Below are positions 10,101 through 22,100 of a stretch of DNA of 64,000 bases, piece after piece. The notes beneath the pieces are model-generated. The model did no database searches. It was not told where the DNA came from and saw only the letters and a program-made list of their open reading frames with translations. This DNA is from Undaria pinnatifida. Its lineage: Eukaryota; Sar; Phaeophyceae; Laminariales; Alariaceae. The stretch spans positions 6,309,494 to 6,373,493 of the forward strand of contig JABAKD010000019.1 of the NCBI GenBank assembly GCA_012845835.1, given 5' to 3'. The translations under genes and the position numbers were made by a program. Position 1 is the first letter of the stretch, and every line of letters starts with the position of its first letter.

Positions 10101-13100
10101 ACCAAAAACACCGAAAATAGTCTGGAAAACCCTTTTAAAGTGGACTGTATTTGGGAGTTCATTTGTTGTGGTTTGTGTGCTAAACCCGGTGTGAAAGCGC
10201 CTCGTTAGCGGTCAACGATTGGCGGTCGTAACTGCCATCTCGAAAAGGGGCCCCCTGCTTTTGGCGCGGTGTAAATTACAAACTCAGTGTCGCTCGTAAT
10301 ATGTATCATAAGAAATCTACAGTGATACTCATTGTTGGGTTTTTGCAACCATTTCACCCCAGTGACGTCATTATGACATACTTAGGGGGCACTTCGACCG
10401 GTATTGCGTATGGGTTAGGGTCAGGGTTAGGGTTAGGCCATTGTTTATGGTACCCCGATCGAGGTCACAGATGTTCCAGACATTCCGTTCGCCGCTTCAA
10501 GATCAAGATGCCGACGTAAGATTTCCAAAGAATGTGTACGGTAAAAAGCGAGTCTAGATGCAGAAGCTAACATCAATGTTCGATATATTCGTTGGCGTTT
10601 TTCAGAGGGGTGGTTGTACGATTTCGACAAGCCGAAACACACACACGCGCCGCAGCGCCACAACATGCTAATGACCACGGCGATCGAGGTGCGCGAGCAA
10701 ATATGTCAGGAGACGGCACTTTTACCCCTTGATGGACGGGGTCAAGGCAAACGCCTTGACGGGCGTGCCTTGACGGACGTGCCTTGACGGTAAAACCCGG
10801 AGACAACACGTGGATATCCTCGGTTTTTGGAAAACACCTGACCATGTCTATGAAAACCTGAAGTTTCTTGTTGGGATTTTGTCTAGGGTAGCGTCCATTA
10901 CGCTCTTTTCTTTCGTTTTTTATGTCGCTAACAATATCTAATTGTGCTTTTTTTTATTCCACTTTGTGGTGTTTATGCACACACCCGTTATATTACCTTG
11001 TTTTGGGCCAATTATACTCATTCTTGGCGCCTATATGCTCGTTTTTCGTTGTTATACTCCTAGCGTAGCATCCCTTACGTTTTTTCTTGTTCGTTTTCTA
11101 TGCCGCTAATACTAACTAAACTATGCTTTTTTTATTCCACTTTGTGATGTTTGTGCACCCGTTATGGTACCACATTTGTTTTGGGCCAATTGTGCTCATT
11201 CTTGGCGTCTATGCTGTTGCCCTGTGTTAATTCTTCCGTTTAAGTGTAATTTGTATCTGTTGAAAAGCGGACATGTTCTTATGCTCTTCCATACATCGCG
11301 TGCCAGATCACTCGGGGTGTGTGTAAATGCCCTCCACAGCCCCCCAAATGCCTCATATGCGTATGGAATAAGCAGAGTATGCTGTTTTAGGCTTGTTGTG
11401 CTCATGGTGGTGCCGCAAATCAAATTAACAATTCCATTTTTTCGACGCTTTTCACTATGCTCTAAAAGTCCAATTGTGCTGAAAGAATTGCGAGCATAAT
11501 GGATGCTACCGTCGTTTTTTTCCGCCTTTTTTTTCTGCCATTTTTTTTTCCTCGTTCGGACTTCAGATCTACAGCAGTTCTTGATCCTTCATGATGTGTT
11601 CGTGTGTTGGTCGTGTTTTGCATGCACCAGTATTTTCGCTTTTCACTGGCCGCTTTCCTGCCGATCACAGCATCAAAAATAAATAATGATTGGTTGCACG
11701 TTCTAAAATTGAATCAAGCCGCAGCCTTTGAGAGTTGAGAGCGCTCGCCACTTTGTTTGGCTCCGGGATCACATCGAAAAAGCGGCGCAGAAGCTCACTC
11801 GAGGCCGGGGGAGAACGTTTCCCAGCCCCAACAAGACATCCATGGTGGTCTGATGCTTCTGCTCACTGGCTGCAGGCTGTCTATGTCTGCCTCGGCAGCG
11901 CTGCTACTGCTGATGTGCTGGTGCTCTAGTGCTGACAAACAGCACGCAGCAGCCAGCAGCACAAATGAACAATGAAATAGGGGTTCCACAGATATAATGA
12001 GGCGTTTTTTTAGCAGGGATAGGGGACAATCCGTCTAGACGGAAGGAAATGCCTTGACGGACGCCCTTGACTGACTGACTGCTTGACGGTTGCCCGTCTC
12101 CTGACGTCTTTGTGCGCGAGGGTCAAGCTGCAGCTGCTCGGCAAATGGCCCAGGGGGCTGTCGCATCTTCGCGGATTACTGCTGTTTGTGTGCGTGTGTG
12201 CGCGCAGGGGCAAACGCTTGCGGCCTAACCTCGAGACAACATCTGGAGAAGAAATACCTTGTCCCGATCACAGCCTGAGATCGATACGAAACACCTCTTT
12301 TTGGCGGATTTTCCGATCTTGGAATTTATCACAAGAAACTTTCGTCTCCACATGCAGTGTACACAGATCTTACTGTAGGCGAATCTTGTGTAGGTCGAGA
12401 TCTATGGCCTACATCGGGGTACCATAAACAGTGATCTTAGTTTCACGATTTTAAAAATCCCAATAATTTCAGTCACCCGAAATCTAGCCCCTGGGCCAAT
12501 ACGTTGGTTTCCTGTTGGAGGGCTGGTACTCTCTGTACCCGTACGCGTACGGTAGCCTCAGAATTTGCCCGCTGGTCGAGGCTCCGTTTTTTGTTTTCTT
12601 TTCGATGGCCTCCTTCTTCATGGAGCCCCACAAGCAACTCAGCCTGAGATTTCCGGCGGAAAGGGAAACGTGAGAGGGCTGGTACGGTATGATTATTCGC
12701 ATGATAAGACGATAACCTGAGATCGCCCGCGTTGTAAGTGGGTCGGTTTTTGTAGAGAAGGATGGCCCTTTTCACGAGCTCCGCAAGAAAATCAGCCCGG
12801 CATTTGCGGGGGAATAAGAAGTTCGAGACGAGAATGGTTAGACTATAGTTAGTCTGGAACACGCCCTTTCTCGAATAAGAAATACACCTGGTAGGCTTGA
12901 CCATTGTTATCCCGGTTTCTTACTGAGGGGCTGGTACCGCACGATAACCTGCGAATTTACCCGCTGCAAGTGGCCCCTGTTTGGAGGTTTCGATAGCCGT
13001 TTTCATCACGAGTTAGAAGCAAAGATAAAGATGTTCCTGGTATGCACCACCTGGTGGTGGACACCACCATGGTAAGGTACGCATTTCGGCGAGACCGAAG

Positions 13101-16100
13101 AGTCCTGCTGTCACCGGCGTACGTAGAGTTTCTGCACGTTTTGCTCTACAAGTGGAAGCTCTCTCTGCTCTCTCCCCCTGCCCAAAAGCTCGCCCTTCAT
13201 GTCGACTCGCTGAACTCCTCAAGGCGCTTCGCGCTTGGTGCACACGATGTTCTGCTTGGTCGGGGATAACCCGGCATTTAAGCCCCGGCATCGTCATAGG
13301 CATGTAAGGGTTTATGATCATGCGGCTACAGTCATGCATGAAATGAGTACACTACCCGCCCACCCCGTCCCCGTCTCCGTCTCCCCTTTCGTGCGGGATG
13401 TTTACGGTAGGGACCCCTCTGTAGTGCCGGTGGCCGCTATGTTGCCGAAAATACGGGCACTATAGCGGCCACCGGCACTACTCCGCATGGTTCCACTTTT
13501 GGCCGTTCCGATCTGTGCCACATGATTTCACGGGCACTATTATAGCGGGCAGCCGACAATACTCAACAGGCACTACAGAGAGACCTCTGCCGTACACGGC
13601 TGCAAATTGGATGGTTGGCTTCATTCACTTCGCGGCTAGTTAATACGAGTAGTTGGTTGGCGGAGTAAAAGCCAACGAGCTGACTTACGAAATGTTTGTT
13701 TATGAGCGCCATCAGTTGAGGCACAAACGAACGCGCCAGCCAGTCAGGTGCAAACGCGCGGAATTCCTCCAGTTACCGCACGCAGCTAGCTGCCTGCAAT
13801 AGTATCCCTAGCCAACTAGTACAAGTCGGGGATTCATGATTTTATTATTTTTTTATTTTTAACGCCACTTTTACTCTCCAGCTCAACCCGTGCCATAGGA
13901 GGTTTTTCTATCAGCGACTTTCGGCGGACAGGCCATGGTCGCAGGTGCCTTCCCTTCTCCCCTTCCGCGGTATTTGTCTTCGTTTTCATCGCGCATATGG
14001 TCAAGAATTTCCATTTTTCAGCTTTTATATGGTGTCGATTTTCTTCGAATCTTGCCAACTCACGCTCTCCTCGCGGAAGTTGTCAATTTTTACGCAACGA
14101 ATAAGTCGCTACGAGCACGATCATGTATTACTTTTAGCTACACTAACTGTAGTTGTAAGGGGAGTCGCCGACCTATATCCTTAATGAGGACACACAACTC
14201 GTAATACGCGCGACCGGAGTATCACACACAGCTTGCAAAGATGAGTTTCGACAAAATATTCGATCTCACAGCTGGAGTGTATTTTCATTTTTTATAAAAT
14301 AATAAACTACACTCCAGTTGTGAGATCGAAGATTTTCTTCGAAACTCACATTTTTGCAAGCTGAGTGTGATAGTCCAATCGCGCGTATTACTAGGTGTGT
14401 GTCCGACATAGGTCGGCGACTCCCCTTAGAACTAGGTTGTACCAGGGTCCACAGGGTGATGCCAATCAATATGTGCACGAATGCACGGAACCTATGAAAC
14501 CCATTCATGTTGAGGGGGACAGTGGAATGCATTACATGTAGTTTATTAGACTATGCATGTTTATGAAGCCAACTCGCAGGCCTCCTTTCTTAATTTATGG
14601 GCATGTTTTATTTTGTCCGGCGACTTACTGTCAGCAAACGAAGTATTAATAGCCCTGCCTTGACCCTGCTTCTTTTTTTTGTTTTGCTCTTTTTGGTCCT
14701 CCCGCAGATTGTCGGTCGTCTCGCGTCTCAGATCGCGCCGATTATACGCGGCAAGCACAAGCCGACGTTCTGTCCCAATGACGACTGCGGAGACTATGTC
14801 GTGGTCGTGAACGCCAATGCGGTGGAATTTACGGGACAGAAATGGAATAAAAAGGTGAAGCTCGGCGAGAAACAAGAAGCGAGGACGAAGTACGCATCGC
14901 ATGACGTATATATGCATACGCCGTATATACAAGAGTCTAGTTCTAGCCTTGCTTGGCGTATATATCCGTATGTTTCGTACGTATCATGATATACATGAAT
15001 TATCATAACGATATGTGGAATATTTTTCATCTTCTTTTATCCTCCGGCGTTTTTTTTTTTTTTTCCCGTCCCGTTTTTTTACCCTCGCGCTACAAGTACT
15101 CTGTATGCTCTCGCGCTCCCTCCCAGTAGTACCTCAGATCCGGGGTCACATGGCGGGCCCTTCTCCCCCCTCCCCTCCACGGCGATACGTGCCTTCGTTT
15201 TTATCGCGAGAATAATTCAGCATTTTCTTCCCTGGTCGATTCGCGTCGATATGTCGGATGGAAGGAAAATAAAGCTTGAGAGTCATCCCACAGTAGGGGT
15301 TGCACCCAAAAGTCCCTGAGTTCCTCACATGAGGAACTCAATATCTCACCCGAAAAATGACTTCGAAGGCATTCGTTCGCAAAACCCGATCAAGCTTCTA
15401 TGCCTTAGTTTTAGTCCAAAATATAAAGTACTCGTGAAAATTGCTTCATTGACCGGCAGTTCCTCACATGAGGAACTCAACCGCCCAGCGACATTTTGGC
15501 GCAGAAAATGCAACCCCTACCGTGGGATGACTCTTGAGCTCATGAACGTATTTTCACCCGTCCGTGTCGTGTCGTGTGCCAATTAAACTCAATTATAGAG
15601 GCGCCTTCACCGGCCTTGTCCCACAAATCGTACCAGATCAAGTACCGAATGTATTTCACTTTGTAGAGGTTTTTAAGCTGTTTTTTGTGTTCTTGTATAA
15701 AAAAAATTGTCAAATCGCGAGAGGGCGTCGACCCACGCTAACCACAACCCTAACCCCAACCCTAACCCAGGCTAGGGCTCCTATCCCGAGCGCGGCTTCG
15801 CCGCGCGTTTTTGGAAAAACTGATGAAAAATGTGCGGACCACATCAACCATCGAAATATATTTGGTACTTTATCTGGTGTTAGTTGGAGGGTGAGAACAT
15901 CGCAAAGGCAACTCGTACTGCAATTATATTCGTAATCCCTGGCGTATCTCTTTCTTTTTCTCTTTTTTTCATCCTCCGGCGGCTGGAGAAAAATAAAGCT
16001 TCAGCGCACCATACCTCCACGTATTTTCATACGCGTCGTGTGTCGATTTAACTCAGTTGCTTTCACAGCCCAACGCTAGCTGGAGCACCCTTCGGATCCC

Positions 16101-19100
16101 CTGGCGTATCCTTCAGTTCCCGTGGTAGCGATAGCGCGAGCGGGTAATACCGAGGGTCACCGTTACCAAAAGCAGCGCAAAGCAGCGCAAATTGCGGTAG
16201 TATATTGACACTATAGTTTCAAGGGGAGTCGCCGACCTATACGATATCCTTAATGAGGACACACAACCAGTAATACGCGCGATCAGAGTATCACACACAG
16301 CTTGCAAAGATGAGTTTCGACAAAATCTTCGATCTCACAGCTGGAGTGTATTTTTTTTTTTATATTATATCCTCGAGCCTGGTATAGGTCAGTTTCGTGA
16401 GTTCGAGTCCCTCCGAGTGCATGCTCATATATTTTTCGTACTTGTAGGGACTTTAGCTTGTGCACAAATTAACGTGCGGAAAGCGCGAGAGCGTGAGTTA
16501 GCAACACTCGATGGAAAATCGACGAGCAGTGGGATTGCGGAACCCTATGCGCGATAAAAGTTGAAGGCAATAATCGGGGGGGGAAATGGAGGACACCTGT
16601 GACCACGGCTTGTCCAGAAGCTGGAAATTAGAAAATGTTTGACATGTGTGAAACAATATATATATATGTAGAATCGTATCGCCGGTCCTAGCCTTTCGTC
16701 AAGGCCTTTACCACTGGAAACCCGTTTTTGGGACAAATTACTTGGAATTAGTATAGGGAGGGGTTTTGGGGTCCTGAAGGGATGAAGGCCCGCGTTAAGA
16801 CCGGTAGTTAGAGATAGGGTATGCTTTAAGGCTCGTGTTCCCATATTTTTGGCGACGAATACGTGGAATTAGAGTGAACTTTTTTGTGCAGAACCAATTG
16901 CTTTCTTTTCCATGAAGGCGAGACTCGGGAGTATCGTGTCCAACCAATGCGCCTTGAGGGAAGAGTTTCCAAAGGTGGTTGACAAGGGCGATGTAATGAA
17001 AATGCGGTTTTGGTGCATAGGGCGATAAGAATGTATTCGCGAAACGACGACGTAGAATCTCTACGCTATCCGCAAATCATAGGGCTTTCGGCCGAACGGC
17101 GTTGTGTTTCGGACGGGATAAACTGCTTTTAGGCAAGTTTTTTTACGCTCCAAACGGCCGTTATGGGAAAAGGGAGTTCAAGGCATTTTTAAGGCGTGCC
17201 TCAAAGGCTTAGGGCCTGTAGCATGTACTTTCTGCTGTCGTATATCACACGAAGAAGCGAATAAGTTGTCGGCGGACACGTCATTATTGTTGCAGCCGTA
17301 GCCCCCTTATTTGTGCGGTGATTTGCGAGACGATAGTACCCTCACTACATGCAGCAGTGAGACTTCGAGCTATCGAGTGCAGATCGCGAGAGGGCGTTGT
17401 CCCAACCCAACCCTAGCCCCAACCCTAACCCTACCGCAGGCCAAGGCTCGCCGACCCGAGGGCGGCTGATTCACCGCACGTTTTGGAAAATTTAAAAAAA
17501 ATGTGCTGGTGCAGATCATCTCAAAAATCGAAATGCGCCTAGCAGTTTATCTGTATGACTAGTGGTACTCCCGAAACATGCCAGTTGCCGGCCGTTTGGC
17601 GGACAAAAACAAATTGGTGCTGTATCCTCTGTATTAAGCACTAAAAGAACAAAATAATCTGAAAATAATAACAGGGCAGTACGACAATGCCGCCGTACGT
17701 ACGGTAGTAAAGGTATCATCCTCTGTATGTAAGTTTTGCAAAACAAAAAAGATAACACGGCAGTAGTACGTACGGTAGTAAAAGACAGAGGAGTGCAGCA
17801 TTTTTTATTATTATTATTTTTTTTATCCTCCGGCGGAAGGAGTGCAGCAGTGGGGACGGTGGTACTCCCAAGCACCAGTGGGAGGCCGGTATTAAATTGT
17901 AGAAACAAAAAAAAGGGTTCATCTCCCACAGGACGCAAAAAGACTCCCACGTACAGAACGGCCCACCCACCCACCACGGACGACGCAGTGCACTCTCCAC
18001 CCACCCACCGACCAAACCTATACTACATACAGCAGAACAGCAGTGCAGCAGTACGTACAGCACAGCAGAACAGCAGTGCAGCAGTACGTACAGCACAACA
18101 GAACACCACCCACCATGCACCCACGAACCTACCCAGTACAGCAGTGCAGCAATGCAGCAGTACCTAGAGCAATACACCTGACAGGCGAGCAGCAGCCGAT
18201 TTGTTGGTTACAATGCTCTCGGGCTGGTTAGGCCAAGCCAAAAGCGCTCGCTTTGCCAATTCTGCGCACGGCGAGCGGCGACGGCTGGACGCTCCTGTGT
18301 TTGGTCCTGGTGTTGTGTGATTGCTGTTGGCGCAGACGCGCTTGTGGTCTCGTGTCCATGGCTGTGTCCATGGCCCAAGTGAAAATAATTAGCAGGCAGA
18401 AGGAAATAACTCGAGTAGCATTTGTTGTTCAACATTTATTTTTAGTCTTCCTCACAATATAGTTGGGAGTTCGAAAAAAAAAAATTTGCAGGCAGCGACG
18501 AAGAAAAAGCGGGGGGGGGGGCAAGCGAGCCGTCCCCGGGAGGGCGATTTCCACGCTCCCCCCTCGCCGAGGTGGGGCACCGACGGCCGTTTTTTCGCCG
18601 GCATGTCGTAGTGCTGCTGTGCGGATGGGACGTGGCGGCACCGCGAGGCCGCCTGAGGCCGAGTGGAGCTCGGGAGTCGCCGCTTTTTGGGGGGGGGGGT
18701 TTTAACCAAGATATTTTTCAAAGATCCAAAACGTCACGACCACCTTCACGACCATCCTTAGCGTATTAATTAATAAGGATGTGTGAGTTGAGAGGGAACA
18801 TCGCAAAAGCTACGAACTACATATTCCACAATTTTTAATCTTTTAATTTTTTCTTTCATCCCATTTTTTATCCTCGCATCTCTCTCGCGCTCCCTTCCAG
18901 TAGTTACTCGGATCCGGGGTCACATAGCGGGTCCTCCCCCCCCCTCCCCACTACGGTATGTGCCTTCATTTTTATCGCGAGAAGAATTCATCATTTTCTT
19001 CCCTCGTCGACTCGCGTTGAAATGTACCCACGAGACCACCATTTCTGTGTGTTGTTATCATCATCGTGTCGTGAAAAAGCGTGATCAGCCGCCGACGTCA

Positions 19101-22100
19101 AATCAATTACTGAAAGGTGGAAGATGTTTCAGCCGGTTGTCCGTCCGCATGAGGATGATACGCGCCGCTGCGTATTTCCCGGGCAGTATTCTCTCTCTCC
19201 TTCTCTGTCTCTCTCTCCTGCAGGCCCCTCGCAGAGACAGCAATACGTGCCCGATAGCAGGTGTAGGCTCTCTGGTCGCTGTTCCAACCACTTGCGTTGC
19301 TGGCGCCCCGCCGCCAATGTTGCTATTGTTTTTGTAATAAGTCCTATCGGTATGTATTATTTATGTTGTTACAGTAGTTGGGCCCTGCGTGTACCCGTGC
19401 TGCTGCATGCACGAGTAGCTTTGATATACCGATATACCTGGTATATGGGTACCTATTATTGTCATTTTATTTTTATTTTTTGAGCACACCTCTTCGTGCT
19501 CGCACCTTTATCCGAAACGTGAGATGGGGTGGGCAGAATTCGACCGTTGGGGTCACGTTGCTGGAGGTTTGGGCGCGATCCGTGCAGTATGTCGCGCGTG
19601 GCAAGCCGTTTAAGCTGTTTGGGCCTTGGGCATACTTGAGGTAAATCCCCGGGTTTCCGCAACATCCTCGGGGATGGTGTTTCCGCATCCCCTATCCCCT
19701 TGTACGCACGTAAGGTTTGGATGCAAACCAGGTTTTTCTGCTCGTAGATGGTGCACACGTACATTTCCCTATTGGTGCAGAGAGCACCACACTACGATCC
19801 TGCCGCCCAGCAGCAGTCCAGCCCGCTAGCAGCAGCAGCCTGCAACTCTATGCGCGTGTGGCTGCTGTTGTAGTAGCTGATTGCTTTGATCGGAGCCTGC
19901 GACGCTGTACCCGCCTATACGCCACTACCTCTTGCTGCTGCTGCTTCTGTCAAGTGTCAAGTGACATGCCGGCGTAAAGTGTAAGGATCATTTGAATATA
20001 ATATTAGTACTTAAACAGTCCTTATATTTTTGTTCATGTTGGTGTGCTTCGTATATGATATCGTACCATACCAAGAGAGCACAACGCTACAACTCTGCCG
20101 CACAGCAGCAGCGGTAGGCAACACCATTTATGTAAGATCGCAGATGACAGACAGCAGACAACATGCGGAGAGCACAACGCTACAACCCTGCCGCACAGTA
20201 GCAGCGGTAGGCAACACCATTTATGTGCGCGTGGCGTGTCCTCGCTATGCTGCGGCGAGTTGCTTGTGTCGGAGCCTGTCATCATTTGTCACCCCACCAT
20301 ACCGCACGTCTCTGCTGTGCCGCCGCGTTCTGGGTGCGCGTGTCCATCGATGCGGAAACATAAATAGGGACCTTTGCAATAGTAATAAAATATACCAACC
20401 CATCCTTACACATTTACGTCCACAGAGGCAGTTTTTTAACGAGTATTTTTTCTGTTTTTTTTGCGAAGATCGCAGATGATAGACAGCAGACAACATGCGG
20501 AGAGCAAAACGCTACAAGTAGGACCATGCGCGCGTGCCGTGGCCTCTCTTGACGGCGGCGAGTTGCTTTTATCATAGCCTGTCACGCATTGCCCTCTTGC
20601 TCCCTCGTTCTCAATACTTGCTCTTACATCATACCTGGTATTCTACAGTAAGCCGCATCCCACGCCACACGCGCCCCTTCTCGCTTCCTGGCGGTCCCTA
20701 AGCTTTAGTTTGAAGTGCGACGCTCTTCTCGAAATCATACATACCGTACGGCGTAAAGGTTTTGTGTGTTGCCCAGTGGTAGTGTGTGTATTTTCCCAAC
20801 AATAGATCGGTCTTGGGCACGTCTATATCGAGCACCCAAAAAGTGCTAAAAGTACCGCCATTGAGTGCAACCAAGAAGTACTGCGGGTAAAAGGCGAATT
20901 CATTTTGTTTCCGGGGAAAGTTTTTTTCGTGTGTACAAACAAATGTTCAAATCATTGCGTCCGGTCGTGACGAGAATGTGTCCTTGCACCACCCCCCTAG
21001 GAACTTCCCGGAGGGGAACCTTGTAATAGACTATCAATACATGCACAGAATTGCAGAATTGCAGATTGCAGCTGCTGCTCGGAGAAAGCTCCTCGGCTTT
21101 TGTTGGACGTATTTTCGAGCTTGTGCCGTGCTAGCTTGCGATGAGGATCACCCCTCGGCCCGAAACTCTCTCATCTTGCTCCCCGATTCCGACTGTGTCG
21201 GAGAAAGTCTCGGGCGTGCTTGCACCGTACCCGGGTTGCCGGCTGGCAGGGTGTACTATTGTACTCGTTTTTTGCAAAATTGTTTCAAATACGTCAGCTG
21301 TGAGTTCGACCAGTTGAGCGGTCGATACTGAGTTCCAACAATTGAGTGGTCTGTATTCAACGTTGCAAGGTGTGTGATTCATGAGTCTCTTGGCCAATAC
21401 GTAGGAGTACCCGCATACAGGGAAGGAGAGAGAAAACAGGTCCAGGTACATGTGGCTCGACTGCTAAAAATGATTGTACAGCAGCAGTACGTTCGAGGTA
21501 CGAGGTGGTTCGGCGATTACTGCTGCTGCTGCTGCTGCTGTTGCAGTAATCCGGCCATACTACCCGCCGGTACTCATGCATATGACATGTACCTGGCATA
21601 CGATATGACCATCAAGGATTTCTCGTCCTCCCGACCGTTCCTTTGCTTTCTTCCTGCAATATATCCAACCCCCCTCCACACTCGCTCCTCCTCATACTTG
21701 CAATACTATAAACTGATTTAATACCACACCGTACCCCTTGGCAGTAATTTGTCGCTTCTACGATCCCTCTCCGCTTCGTTTACTACCTGTCTTACGGGCA
21801 TGCGCGGAGCCACGGGCGGGCGTCAGCCCGCCGCGGCGACGCCCCCCTAGTACCTTATGGTAAATTTTTGTTTTATGGTATTTTTTCATGCTCAAGCGGA
21901 TGGGGAAAAACAAAGCGTAAGCTCCCGCACTTCCACGTTTTTTCTTGAGTAAGTGTTGTGTGTCGATTTAACTCTGTTGTATTCGCAATCCAGCGCTAGC
22001 TAGCGCATCCTTCAGTTCCTACAGCAGCGCGAGCTGTCCCTACCGGCGATCACCGTTACTACAGCAGCGCAAGCTGCCATGTTGTATTTTTTGTTTTTGT

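Larger units (their letters stand above)
7166..14707 (+). other. MRPL13: MRPL13 intron 1 (7,542 bp, GC-AG)
   Basis: The intron begins GCAAGT and ends CCCGCAG. It contains a perfect-arm hairpin (8665-8726), an F repeat arm (9150-9245), a telomere-core element (9945-10180), a 1.4-kb element with GTCAGGAGACGG ends (10704-12103), a hairpin MITE (13408-13583), a SINE (13850-14110) and a complete foldback element (14145-14440). Between these, roughly 7200-8600, 9250-9940 and 12110-13400, I see no supportable gene. Confidence 0.85.

Noticed and set aside
16366-16435. Genuine tRNA gene
   Set aside because: Only A/B-box-like blocks remain, no acceptor stem closes, and the block is repeated with a SINE body at several sites.
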